Positions 24,786 to 33,464 of a DNA stretch of 64,000 nt are shown here, in pieces; position 1 is the first letter of the stretch; each line of letters opens with the position of its first letter. The stretch lies in the NCBI RefSeq assembly GCF_001562275.1, contig NZ_CP014304.1:3100001-3164000 (forward strand), written 5' to 3'. Below the pieces are notes generated by a model, which saw only the letters and a list, made by a program, of their open reading frames with translations, ran no database searches and had not been told where the DNA came from. Source of the DNA: Hymenobacter sp. PAMC 26628. Lineage in GTDB: Bacteria > Bacteroidota > Bacteroidia > Cytophagales > Hymenobacteraceae. The translations under genes and the position numbers were made by a program.

Positions 24786-27416
24786 CTACAGCCGCGGGTC
24801 CACGGCCTCGCTTTCCAGGGCCAGCACACCGAATACGCACTGGTGCACGCGGCGCAGGGGCTGGCCGGCCACGAAGCGCTCCAGGCCTTCCACGCCCAGC
24901 GAAAACTCGCGCAGGGCCAGGTTGCGCTTGGCTTTCACGTTGCGCTGGCGCAGGCGCTCCAAGTTGCCGGGCAGCAGGTAGTCGGGGCCGTAGATGATGC
25001 GCAGGTACTCGGGGCCCCGGCACTTGAGGGCCGGTTGCAGCAAGCTCTGGCCCTTGAGGGGCACGAAGTCGTAGGGCTTCACCACCATGCCCTCGCCGCC
25101 AGCCACGGTGAGGTCCGTCCACCACTGGATGGCGGCTTCTACTTCGGCCGGGTCGGCCAGGGGCACCACCCGGTAGGGCGTGGCGCGCAGCAGGCCCGGG
25201 TCGGCCAGGGCGAAGGCGCGCAGCGTTTCCATGTGCCAGGCGTGGTCGCGGTCGAAATACGTGTGGCCCTCGGTGGCGAGCAGGTGGAAAGGGGCCAGCT
25301 TTAGGTCGTTAAGCGAATGCACCGGCCAGCAGTAGCGGCGGTAGGCGTCGGCGTAGTGGGCGGCGGCTTCGCGGCGGGCCGTGGTGCGGGCCAGCAGGGC
25401 CCCGGCGCCGTCGAGGCCGCGGGCAGCGGCTTCGGCCAGCACGGCTTCGGCCTGGGGCAGGGCGGCGGTGGCGGCGGCGGCCACGGCGGCGTACTGGGTT
25501 TTCACCAGTTCCTGGGCCTTGGCCGACCACGGCAGCAGCTCGGCGTCGAGGCATACCCAGTCGGTGTCGAACCGCTCCCAGAAGCCGGCCGTGGCCAGCG
25601 CGTCGCGCAGGCGGGCCAGGAAGGCCATTTCCAGGGCCCCGTCGGCGAAGAAGTTGCGCCCGGTGCGCGTGTAGCATTTGCCGAGGCCCTCGCCCACAAG
25701 GCCCAGGCGGCGCTGGATGGCGGCTTCGTCGCGGCCCAGCACCACCACCACGCGGCTGCCCATGTGCTTTTCCTCACAGACCACACGCGCCACGCCCTGC
25801 TTTTGGTAGTAGGCGAAGGCTTCGGCGGGGTGCTCGAGCAGGTCGGGCAGGGCCGATGTTTCGGTGGGCGACATGGTGGGCGGCAGGTACAGCAGCCACT
25901 TGGGGTGCACGGCGAAGCGCGATATCACCTCCAAAGCGGCCACCGCGTTTTCTTCCCGGATGGTGACGCCGCGCAGTAGCCGGGTTTCGATGAACTGCTT
26001 GCCCGTTACGTCGCGGATGTCGAGCAGGTCGTCGTTTTCGTGCTGGGCAGTAGTTGTTAGTTGCTCGTTATCAGTTGTTAGCTCGTGCTGGGCTTGCGCT
26101 TGGAGGGCGCGGTAGTTGAGCGGGCGTACGGGCTCGCTGTACACTTGCGCGGCGGGCACGGCCACCAGCTCGCGCTCGGGGTAGCGCAGGGCGGTGAGGC
26201 GGCCCCCGAATACGCAGCCGGTGTCGAGGTCGATGGTGTTGTTGAGCCACTCGGCATCGGGCACGGGCGTGTGGCCGAAGGCCACCAGGGCCCTACCGCG
26301 GTACTCGCGGGCCCACTCGTAGCGCACGGGCAGGCCGAATTCGTCAATCTCGCCGGTGCTCTCGCCAAACAGCGCGAAGGCCCGCACGGCCCCCGAGCCG
26401 CGGCCCTGCATGGCCTCGGGCAGGCCGGCGTGCGCCACCACCAGCCGGCCGCCGTCGAGCACGTAGTGGCTCACCAGCCCATCCAGGAAGCGCCGCACCT
26501 CGCCCTTGAACGCCTCGGGCTCGGGCTCCAGCTGGGCCAGGGTTTCGGCCAGGCCGTGGTTCACGGTCACATGCTTGCCACTCAGGTGGCGCAGCAGCTT
26601 GATGTCGTGGTTGCCGGGCACGCACAGCGCCGCGCCGTCGCGCACCATGCTCATCACCAGGCGCAGCACCTGCGGCGAGGCGGGGCCCCGGTCCACGAGG
26701 TCGCCTAGGAACACGGCCCGCCGCCCGGCCGGCGGCACCACCCGCACCCCCAAATCCCGCACATCCGTCACCGGCTCTTCAACAATCTGGTAACCCAGCT
26801 TTTCGAGCAGCGCGCGCAACTCGTGGTAGCAGCCGTGCACGTCGCCGATGAGGTCAAAGGGGCCGGTTTCGTCCTGGCGGTTGTTGTAGAGGCGGTCGCG
26901 CACCACGGTTTGCACGGCGTCGACTTCCGCTTCCCCGCGCAGGTGGTGCACGTGCCGGAAGCCTTCATCCTTGAGGGTGCGCAGGCTTTTGCGCAGCGCC
27001 TGGCGGTGGCGGGCCACCACGTGGGGCCCCACGCCGCGCCGCTCGGGGCGCTGGGCGTTGCGGGCCAGGGCCACGCCGTCGGGCACGTCGAGCACGATGG
27101 CCACGGGCAGCACGTGGTACTGCCGGGCCAGGGCCACCAGGGGCTTGCGGCCCTCGGGCTGCACGTTGGTGGCGTCCACCACCGTCAGCAGCCCGCGCTT
27201 CAGGCGCTTGGCCACCAGGTAGTGCAGCAGCTCAAAGGCGTCGGCGCTGGCCGCCTGGTCGTTCTCGTCGTCGGCCACCAGGCCCCGGCACGTGTCCGAC
27301 GACACGATTTCGGTGGGCTTAAACAAGCGCCGGGCAAACGTGGACTTGCCCGCCCCCGTGCTGCCAATAAGCAGGATAAGGGCAAGCTCGGGGACTTTGA
27401 GGGTATCTTGGGGCAT
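24786..27416 (-). CDS. pnkp: Polynucleotide kinase-phosphatase-ligase of the Pnkp/Hen1 RNA-repair system
   Basis: An 876-residue three-domain RNA-repair enzyme. The N-terminal kinase has the P-loop GSTGAGKST (about 18-26). The central binuclear metallophosphatase starts with DLIGDVHGCYHE (GDVHG 191-195) and has GDLVDRGP and PGNHD. The C-terminal adenylyltransferase/ligase-like domain has the nucleotidyl lysine in EEKHMGSRV (about Lys550). Length matches known bacterial Pnkp. Hen1 is encoded just upstream on the same strand, but an opposite-strand gene lies between. The linker at about 444-456 (ELTTDNEQLTTT) is the translation of an intergenic repeat. The start codon overlaps the ATG of the opposite gene through the palindrome CATG. 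Confidence 0.94.
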   Translation of the reverse strand: MPQDTLKVPELALILLIGSTGAGKSTFARRLFKPTEIVSSDTCRGLVADDENDQAASADAFELLHYLVAKRLKRGLLTVVDATNVQPEGRKPLVALARQYHVLPVAIVLDVPDGVALARNAQRPERRGVGPHVVARHRQALRKSLRTLKDEGFRHVHHLRGEAEVDAVQTVVRDRLYNNRQDETGPFDLIGDVHGCYHELRALLEKLGYQIVEEPVTDVRDLGVRVVPPAGRRAVFLGDLVDRGPASPQVLRLVMSMVRDGAALCVPGNHDIKLLRHLSGKHVTVNHGLAETLAQLEPEPEAFKGEVRRFLDGLVSHYVLDGGRLVVAHAGLPEAMQGRGSGAVRAFALFGESTGEIDEFGLPVRYEWAREYRGRALVAFGHTPVPDAEWLNNTIDLDTGCVFGGRLTALRYPERELVAVPAAQVYSEPVRPLNYRALQAQAQHELTTDNEQLTTTAQHENDDLLDIRDVTGKQFIETRLLRGVTIREENAVAALEVISRFAVHPKWLLYLPPTMSPTETSALPDLLEHPAEAFAYYQKQGVARVVCEEKHMGSRVVVVLGRDEAAIQRRLGLVGEGLGKCYTRTGRNFFADGALEMAFLARLRDALATAGFWERFDTDWVCLDAELLPWSAKAQELVKTQYAAVAAAATAALPQAEAVLAEAAARGLDGAGALLARTTARREAAAHYADAYRRYCWPVHSLNDLKLAPFHLLATEGHTYFDRDHAWHMETLRAFALADPGLLRATPYRVVPLADPAEVEAAIQWWTDLTVAGGEGMVVKPYDFVPLKGQSLLQPALKCRGPEYLRIIYGPDYLLPGNLERLRQRNVKAKRNLALREFSLGVEGLERFVAGQPLRRVHQCVFGVLALESEAVDPRL
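26051..26085. repeat. CAACTGATAACGAGCAACTAACAAC-type repeat inside pnkp
   Basis: The minus strand carries a copy of the dispersed AACTGACAAC-type intergenic repeat, in frame within pnkp between the phosphatase and ligase domains. It encodes ELTTDNEQLTTT. The other copies (9906-9984, 38671-38692, 54491-54524) are all between genes. Confidence 0.65.
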
Positions 27417-28731
27417 GGAAAACAACGACAAAATTGAGGATAACTCCTCATTCAAAGACCTAAGAAAAATAATTGAGGGTTTTGATGCCTTAAAGGGTTT
27501 GGTTAATTTATTCGATACTCTAGGCATCAATAACGAAGAGCTAAGCCAATCCTTTGAGGGACTTGAGAAACTGAAATCGCAATTTGATATACTATCTGAA
27601 TCACCTGATAAATTCAATAGCTTTTTTGCAAAAAAAGGATGGATAGCTCATGAATCAATGAATCAGGATTTGATACTTAGATGTATTGAATTTGCCGAAA
27701 GCAATCAACCTGATATTGGTGAAGAAAACTTAATAGAATATTATAGTTCAAATCAGATATACTGGCTAGTAAGTCGTTTGCAAGGTATTTCAGCTTTTAG
27801 AAAACGTTATCCCCTACTAAAACTCGCTTATCAAGACACATTAGAAGGACGCTTTCATAGCGCCGTTCCCATCATACTTATGATGATGGATGGAGTTGTG
27901 AGTGATATCAATAGCAATGAGGGGTTCTTTGCTGATAAGTCAGATTTGACAGCATGGGATTCTATAGCAGCTCACAGTACAGGATTGATGGTCCTGAGAG
28001 ACATATTAAGTGCTAGTCGCAAGAAAACTTCAGAGGAAACGATTTTAATGCCGTTTAGAAACGGAATACTTCATGGTAGAGACTTAGGCTACGCCAATCG
28101 GACTGTTGTCGCCAAATCTTGGGCAGCTCTTTTTGCTGTCAATGATTGGGCACGCAGTATAGAAGATGGCAAAAAGCAAGCTCCACCTGTTAAACCAGAA
28201 CCAACGTTGAAAGAACAACTGGAATCTCTTATTTCGTCTGTAAATAGTTTAGAGAAGAGTAAGGAAGCAAATAAGAAACTAGAATCGTGGAAAGCTAGAA
28301 ATTTAATTATTGGGGTAGATGTACCCGAAAAAGGAAAATCAGAAGATTATGCAATCTCTACACCTGAACAAGAAGCAATTCGGTTTGCAGAGTACTGGCA
28401 AGGAAAAAGATATGATTTAATTGCAAAGCAAGTCCATTATCATTTTGTGAAAAATATAAATTACAAGAAGGAAACTGGTAAAGCTAGGGCGGCTTTAGAG
28501 AAAAATACTTTGGTTAATTATAAAATTTCAAAAATAACTGACTGTACACCAGCAATTTCAGAAGTTGCTTTACTAGTTACTATTGAACGCAATGGAAACA
28601 TACATGAGTTACCTATTCTGCTACGCTTAATTTATCAGAATTTAGATGGAAATATATTAGTATTCGGTGAGCCAGACGGCCGTTGGTTATTTGTTGAAAG
28701 CTTCTTTCATACGCTTGAATACTTAGATTAA
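27415..28731 (+). CDS. Unrecognised protein with a HEPN-like R-x4-H motif, between hen1 and pnkp
   Basis: A 438-residue soluble protein I do not recognise by family. It is markedly AT-rich, with codon use unlike both neighbours, so recent transfer is likely. The N-terminal third is helical and charged. A middle helical region contains RNGILHG (Arg215, Asn216, His220), the R-polar-x3-H pattern of HEPN ribonucleases, followed by DLGYANRTVVAKSWAALFAV. The last 110 residues look like an alpha/beta domain ending in Trp/Phe-rich strands. Its ATG overlaps the pnkp ATG, and its TAA overlaps the hen1 stop. The box TATCTTGG lies 3 bp before the ATG. Nuclease activity is inference only. Confidence 0.8.
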   Translation: MENNDKIEDNSSFKDLRKIIEGFDALKGLVNLFDTLGINNEELSQSFEGLEKLKSQFDILSESPDKFNSFFAKKGWIAHESMNQDLILRCIEFAESNQPDIGEENLIEYYSSNQIYWLVSRLQGISAFRKRYPLLKLAYQDTLEGRFHSAVPIILMMMDGVVSDINSNEGFFADKSDLTAWDSIAAHSTGLMVLRDILSASRKKTSEETILMPFRNGILHGRDLGYANRTVVAKSWAALFAVNDWARSIEDGKKQAPPVKPEPTLKEQLESLISSVNSLEKSKEANKKLESWKARNLIIGVDVPEKGKSEDYAISTPEQEAIRFAEYWQGKRYDLIAKQVHYHFVKNINYKKETGKARAALEKNTLVNYKISKITDCTPAISEVALLVTIERNGNIHELPILLRLIYQNLDGNILVFGEPDGRWLFVESFFHTLEYLD

Positions 28732-30164
28732 AAGACAATCTCAAACACCGCCAGCTGCGACGGGGCCCCCACGCCTTCCGCTTCCTCGCCCATGCCCACC
28801 AGCCGCACTTGGTAGCCGTGGCGCTCGGCGACGGCGGTGGCCCAGGCGGCAAACTCGGCGCGGGTCCACTCGAAGCGGTGGTCGTCGTGGCGGAATTCGC
28901 CGGCGTTTAGCTTTTCAAACAGCTGGTTGTAGTCGGCGTTGGGCGTCGTAACGAAGACGTGCGCCGGGCGAGCCTGGCCGAACACCACGGCTTCGAGGGC
29001 GGCGAGGCGGTTCTCGTCCAGGTGCTCGATGACTTCCACCAGCGCCGCCGCGTCGAAGCCAGCCAGCCGCTCGTCGCGGTAGAGCAGCGAGCCCTGGATG
29101 AGGTCGAGGCGGGCGCGCTGGCGCGGGGGCATTTCGGCCAAGTGCAGGCGTTGCGCCGCCCGGCTTAGGGCTTGGTGCGACACGTCCATGCCCAAAATGT
29201 ACTCGATTTTGGGCTGGCGCAGGAGCAGGCGCAGCAGCTTGCCTTCGCCGCAGCCCAGGTCGAGCACGCGCTTGGGGCCCAGGTCGTAAATCTCCTGGGC
29301 CACTTGTTGGAGGCGCTGGTCGTGGAGGCTCAGCTTGGGTTCGGCCGGGGGCTCCGCGGCGGCGGTGGGCGCGGCCGGGGCGGGGGTTTCCAGGGCGTCG
29401 GGGGCCCCGGGTTCGGGCAGCTCTTCCTCCGTGCCTTCCAGCAGCCGCGCCAGCGTGGGGTTCACGTAGGCGGCCAGGTAGCGCAGGTAGCGGCGCGTGA
29501 TGAAGCCGCGCTCGGGGTGCTGGGGCAGCCAGCCGGCGCCGCGGTGCAGCAGCTTTTCGGCCTCGTTCTCGCCGATGTAGTAGTGCTTGTCGTTGTCGAG
29601 CACCGGCAGCAGCACGTAGAGGTGGGTGAGCACGTCTTGCAGGCGCAGGCCGGCGTGGCGCAGGTGCAGGGTGTAGTAGCGGCTGTCGCCCCAGGCGGGC
29701 ACGGTGGGGTCGAGGGGCGTAGTTTCAATCTCAACTTCATAGCCCAGCGGCTCGAAGAGGCGGCGCGGCCAGTCGGGGCCCGGGGCCGATACCACGGCCA
29801 CTTTCACTTCCAGCGGCAGGGCCTGGGCGGGCAGGTTGGGGCGGTCTTTGCAGGTGCCGTTCATGGCCGTGCCGAAGGCCTTGCTCAGGGCCCCGCTCAG
29901 AAACGACGAGGCTACGTAGGGCCGGTCGTTCACGTACTGCTCCAGGGCGAAACCCTCGCCGCCGGGGCCCCGGTCGCGCACCAGGCCCACGGGGTCGAGG
30001 TCGAGCAGCAGTGCCGCCGTGCAGCGTTCGGCGGTGGCTTCGGGGTAGAATACGTGGGCCAGGCCCCCGGCCACCTCCACGCTTTGCAGGCGCGCGGGGT
30101 TCTTGTGGAGTAGGTAGCCGAGGTCGGTGGCCGGCTGGTAGGTCGTGGTGATGGTGAGGAGCAT
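28728..30164 (-). CDS. hen1: 3'-terminal RNA ribose 2'-O-methyltransferase Hen1
   Basis: A 478-residue enzyme that methylates the ribose at an RNA break before Pnkp sealing, protecting the repaired site from being cut again. The N-terminal half is the bacterial Hen1 domain that binds and activates Pnkp (MLLTITTTYQPATDLGYLLH, ALEQYVNDRPYVASSFLSGA). An Ala/Pro/Glu linker follows. The methyltransferase half has RVLDLGCGEGKLLRLLL and the Mn-binding EVIEH. The start at 30164 is the conserved family N-terminus. Its partner pnkp lies downstream on the same strand beyond an opposite-strand gene. Confidence 0.95.
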   Translation of the reverse strand: MLLTITTTYQPATDLGYLLHKNPARLQSVEVAGGLAHVFYPEATAERCTAALLLDLDPVGLVRDRGPGGEGFALEQYVNDRPYVASSFLSGALSKAFGTAMNGTCKDRPNLPAQALPLEVKVAVVSAPGPDWPRRLFEPLGYEVEIETTPLDPTVPAWGDSRYYTLHLRHAGLRLQDVLTHLYVLLPVLDNDKHYYIGENEAEKLLHRGAGWLPQHPERGFITRRYLRYLAAYVNPTLARLLEGTEEELPEPGAPDALETPAPAAPTAAAEPPAEPKLSLHDQRLQQVAQEIYDLGPKRVLDLGCGEGKLLRLLLRQPKIEYILGMDVSHQALSRAAQRLHLAEMPPRQRARLDLIQGSLLYRDERLAGFDAAALVEVIEHLDENRLAALEAVVFGQARPAHVFVTTPNADYNQLFEKLNAGEFRHDDHRFEWTRAEFAAWATAVAERHGYQVRLVGMGEEAEGVGAPSQLAVFEIVF

Positions 30165-30259
30165 GGGCAGCGGAGGAACGGGGCCGCACCGCGGAGCCGG
30201 GTGCAAGCAGCGGCAAGCTACGCCCGGTTATATTTCCGCGTTGCTCGCCGCCGTCGCCC

Positions 30260-30988
30260 ATGAAACGATTCCTTTGCCTGCTCTTGCTGCTGCCGCTGCC
30301 ATCCTATGCGCCGCGCCCCGAGCAAAAATTCAAGGAATGCCCCTGCACGCACACCGATTTGCAGAAACGGCTTTACAACCAGATTCTCACCGAATTAATA
30401 GAGCATCATTTCTACAATTATTACCTCCCCGAATCAGAGTCAGAAACAATTATCAAAGGTGTTGTGGCACAAGTGGGTATTGCGAAACTTGACCGTTTAG
30501 CAGCGCACTACCAGAACCAGCAATTCAACCACAAATCGCGCTTCAAAACAATTTATTTAGATACGATTTCCCGCAAGTCATTTGCCGGGTCCATAGGTTT
30601 AGAAGTCAACCCAGACGCAATGAATGGACTTTCCGTAACAAAAGTCTACGCGCTGATTACACAGGTTACTCCCCAGCACGAAGCCGCGGCTGCCACGCAA
30701 CTGAATACCCTGCAAAAGGTGATGGTTCCCGCCGATTTTCAACTCTGCACCGCCAAAATAGCCTACGCCGCCCCAAGGGCACCCCACGAATACGCTCGCG
30801 AACAGGACGCCCACCAATTCGGTAGCGTTCGATTTTCGAACATCGTATTCAACGCCGATGAAACCCAAGCCTTACTCAGCTACGACTGGTACTGCGGCCC
30901 TAAGTGCGGCTTGGGTGAATTATTAGTTGTTCACAAAGTAGCCGGCAGATGGCGCATCAAGCACGCCGAAATGCTGTGGATTTCCTAG
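30260..30988 (+). CDS. Secreted protein of unknown function
   Basis: A 242-residue protein with an N-terminal signal peptide (MKRFLCLLLLLPLPSYA). Cys pairs occur near the start (ECPCTH) and near the end (YCGPKCGLGE). The C-terminal segment GELLVVHKVAGRWRIKH resembles the last strands of NTF2/SnoaL-like folds, but that is only an impression. No catalytic motif is recognised. Base composition is somewhat more AT-rich than the neighbours. It is divergent from hen1. Confidence 0.7.
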   Translation: MKRFLCLLLLLPLPSYAPRPEQKFKECPCTHTDLQKRLYNQILTELIEHHFYNYYLPESESETIIKGVVAQVGIAKLDRLAAHYQNQQFNHKSRFKTIYLDTISRKSFAGSIGLEVNPDAMNGLSVTKVYALITQVTPQHEAAAATQLNTLQKVMVPADFQLCTAKIAYAAPRAPHEYAREQDAHQFGSVRFSNIVFNADETQALLSYDWYCGPKCGLGELLVVHKVAGRWRIKHAEMLWIS

Positions 30989-31046
30989 CAAGCCGGACGG
31001 ACTTTACGCCGAATTACCAAGGGCGTGGGGGCCCAAAGCGGCGCGT

Positions 31047-31889
31047 TTATTCCCACAGCGGGTAGTGCTCGAGCTGCACTTCCTGGCCGAAGAAGATGCG
31101 GGTACTTTCCTCGAACGAGCGGGTGAAATCGGACACGTAGAAGTGGTGGGCCGGTGGGGCCCCGGCGGCCGGCGCGGCTAGCAGCTGGCGGCTCTCCAAG
31201 GCTGCGGCCACGGTGGCCGCCACCACGTCGGAGGGGTCGAGCACGGCCACGCGACCCTGGTAATAATCGTCGATTTGGGGCTTGATGAGGGGGAAGTGGG
31301 TGCAGGCCAGCAGCAGGGCATCGATGCCTTGCAGGGCCGGGTGGTCGAGGTAGGCACGGATAATTTCCTCCGACACGCGGCCCGCGAAAAAGCCTTCCTC
31401 AATCATGGGAATGAGCAGCGGCGTGGCCAGTGGGTGCAGGTCCACGCCGAGGTCAAGCTGGTCGATTTTCTTGCGGTAGATGTTGGAGCCCACCGTTTGC
31501 TTGGTGCCGATGAGGCCCACCGGGCGGCCGGCGTAGTGGCGGCCCACGTGCGCCACTACGGGGTCTATCATACCCACCACCAGGGCCTTGGAACCCACGT
31601 ACTCGCGCACCAGCTCGTAGGCCGCGGCCGAGGCCGAGTTGCAGGCGATGAGGATAAGCTTGCAGTGCTGGCGCAGCAGCACGTCGCAGATTTTGATGGA
31701 ATACGCCTGGATGGCGGCGGTGCTTTTCTCGCCGTAGGGCAGGTGGGCCGTGTCGCCGAAGTACACCAGCCGCTCGTGGGGCAGGCGCTGGGCCACGGCG
31801 CGGGCCACAGTGAGGCCGCCGATGCCGGAGTCGAAAACGCCAATGGGCCGGGCGGCGGGGTCGGGGCTGGGGGCGGCGGGTGCGGTCAT
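31047..31889 (-). CDS. murI: Glutamate racemase
   Basis: A 280-residue cofactor-independent racemase making D-glutamate for peptidoglycan. The signatures are IGVFDSGIGGLTVARAV, the first catalytic cysteine in LIACNSASAAAYE and the second in LLACTHFPLI. It has an exact TACCTTTG box only 4 bp before the ATG, so the transcript is probably leaderless. Confidence 0.96.
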   Translation of the reverse strand: MTAPAAPSPDPAARPIGVFDSGIGGLTVARAVAQRLPHERLVYFGDTAHLPYGEKSTAAIQAYSIKICDVLLRQHCKLILIACNSASAAAYELVREYVGSKALVVGMIDPVVAHVGRHYAGRPVGLIGTKQTVGSNIYRKKIDQLDLGVDLHPLATPLLIPMIEEGFFAGRVSEEIIRAYLDHPALQGIDALLLACTHFPLIKPQIDDYYQGRVAVLDPSDVVAATVAAALESRQLLAAPAAGAPPAHHFYVSDFTRSFEESTRIFFGQEVQLEHYPLWE

Positions 31890-31893
31890 GGGG

Positions 31894-31901
31894 CAAAGGT
31901 A
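31894..31901 (-). promoter_or_regulatory. Exact -7 box TACCTTTG abutting murI
   Basis: The minus strand reads TACCTTTG with only 4 bp between the box and the start codon. Transcription starting the usual few bases after the box would begin at or near the ATG. Confidence 0.5.
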
Positions 31902-32003
31902 GCGGGCGCATCCAGGCGGGCTTTTAGGGGCCCCAGGGACCCGCTGGTTTTTGCCACGCGGTGCCCTACCTTGCCGCCTCCATTTCTTGCCCGTTCGCCC
32001 ATT

Positions 32004-32231
32004 ATGAGCACTGTTTTGGCTGAGATTGATAACGCTTTAGCGGCCCACGACCCGCGGCGGGGCCGGCCCGTGGCCATCTACTTAGGGGCCCATAAGTTCA
32101 CCCAGCTTACGCTCGACGCGGCCCACGCGCCCCTGCCTGGCCTTAGCACCGACGCTGGCCGCCCCCTCACCTACCGCCACCTGGAATTGCTGCGCGACGA
32201 AGTGGACCTGGACAGCCTGCGGTTGATTTAG
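32004..32231 (+). CDS. Small protein of unknown function
   Basis: A 75-residue soluble protein, starting MSTVLAEIDNALAAHDPRRG and ending HLELLRDEVDLDSLRLI. It has no signal peptide or membrane segment. The start at 32004 was chosen because the frame upstream runs antisense through murI. It lies between murI and the convergent acetyltransferase gene. Confidence 0.55.
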   Translation: MSTVLAEIDNALAAHDPRRGRPVAIYLGAHKFTQLTLDAAHAPLPGLSTDAGRPLTYRHLELLRDEVDLDSLRLI

Positions 32232-32247
32232 TGCTTCGCAAGCGCCA

Positions 32248-32772
32248 CTACGGCGCTAGGCGCTCCAGCAGCACCACGGCACACCCGTGGTAGGCGGCCC
32301 GGCCAAACTCCTGGTAGCCCAGCTTGGCCGCCAGGCCCCGCGAGGGGGAGTTGGCCTCGTCGATGAGGCACACGGTGCGCGGGGTGGGCAGGTGGGCGTC
32401 GCCCCAGGCCAGCGCGGCCCGCGTGGCCTCGGTGGCGTGGCCCCGGCCGTGCGCGTGGGGAGCCAGCACCCAGCCCACCTCGGGCCAGCCTTGTAGCGAG
32501 GGCTCGATGTTGCGGTGCCAGTTGCCGAAGCCGACGGCCCCGATGAATTGGCCGGTGGCCTTTTCTTCGACTGCCCAAAAGCCGTAGCCGCAGAGCGACC
32601 ACAGGCCGGTGTGGCGCAGCATTTTGGTCCAGACTTCTTCCGCGGGCAGGGCCCGGCCCCCGAGGTATTGGTAGAAGGCTGGCTGCTGCCACATCGCCAG
32701 AAAAGGAGCCAGGTCGGCGGGGTAGTGGCCGCGCAGGCGCAGGCGCTCCGTTTCGAGGACGGGGACGGTCAT
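32248..32772 (-). CDS. GNAT-family N-acetyltransferase (RimJ/RimL-like)
   Basis: A 174-residue protein beginning LETERLRLRGHYPADLAPF, the usual start of the RimJ/RimL-type subgroup. The acetyl-CoA loop is HAHGRGHATEATRAAL, and NSPSRGLAAKLGYQEFG follows. Such enzymes acetylate protein N-termini or small molecules; the substrate is unknown. It follows the esterase gene by 8 bp on the same strand and may share its transcript. Confidence 0.88.
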   Translation of the reverse strand: MTVPVLETERLRLRGHYPADLAPFLAMWQQPAFYQYLGGRALPAEEVWTKMLRHTGLWSLCGYGFWAVEEKATGQFIGAVGFGNWHRNIEPSLQGWPEVGWVLAPHAHGRGHATEATRAALAWGDAHLPTPRTVCLIDEANSPSRGLAAKLGYQEFGRAAYHGCAVVLLERLAP

Positions 32773-32780
32773 GGCAGGAG

Positions 32781-33464
32781 TTATTTCAGCATCGGTTGCA
32801 GCGTGCCCCACACCGTGCGGGCCACGATGCGGTGCCCGGCCGGCGTGGGGTGGATGCCGTCTTTCTGGTTGAGCTTGGGGTCGCCGCCCACGCCCACGAG
32901 CAGGAACGGGATGAGCGCCACCTGGTTTTTGGCGGCGATTTCCTGGTAGAGCTTTTTAAAATCGGCGGCGTAGGCCTGGCCCAGGTTGGGCGGAATTTGC
33001 ATGCCGGCCAGCACGATTTGGGCCCCGGGGCTGCGGCGCCGCACCGTGTCGATGATGCCCTGAAGGTTGGCGCGGGTGGCGCTTAGGGGCAGCCCGCGCA
33101 GGCCGTCGTTGCCGCCCAGCTCCAGCACGAACACGGCCACCGGCTGGCGCAGCACCCAGCCCACGCGGCTGCGGCCGCCAGCGGTAGTTTCGCCGCTCAG
33201 GCCGGCGTTGATGGTTTCGTAGTTCAGCTTGGCGGAGTCGATTTTCTGGCCAATTAGGGCCGGGAAGGCTTCTTCGGGGTCGACGCCCAAGCCGGCGGTG
33301 ATGCTGTTGCCGAAGAACAGGATGCGCTTTTTGGTGCCGGGCACGGGCGCCGCGGCGGGGGCCCCCGATGCGGCGGCGGACGTTTTTTCGGCGGGGGCGT
33401 TGGAGTTGCACGCGCCCAGCCCGAGGGCGAGCAGCGCGGCAACCAGCGGGAGCGGCAATTTCAT
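32781..33464 (-). CDS. tesA: SGNH-hydrolase / arylesterase (TesA-like) lipoprotein
   Basis: A 227-residue envelope esterase. It has a lipoprotein signal with lipobox LGAC, then the SGNH blocks: FFGNSITAGLG (block I, with GNS in place of the usual GDS), ELGGNDGLRGLP (block III) and DGIHPTPAGH (block V with Asp and His). It likely hydrolyses acyl esters or thioesters. It is divergent from the ATPase and permease genes at 33807-37065, the same layout as tesA and ybbA-ybbP in E. coli. Confidence 0.87.
   Translation of the reverse strand: MKLPLPLVAALLALGLGACNSNAPAEKTSAAASGAPAAAPVPGTKKRILFFGNSITAGLGVDPEEAFPALIGQKIDSAKLNYETINAGLSGETTAGGRSRVGWVLRQPVAVFVLELGGNDGLRGLPLSATRANLQGIIDTVRRRSPGAQIVLAGMQIPPNLGQAYAADFKKLYQEIAAKNQVALIPFLLVGVGGDPKLNQKDGIHPTPAGHRIVARTVWGTLQPMLK

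Noticed and set aside
27292..27414. Upstream extension of the HEPN-like protein
   Set aside because: It would be antisense to the P-loop of pnkp, and base composition changes sharply at 27415.
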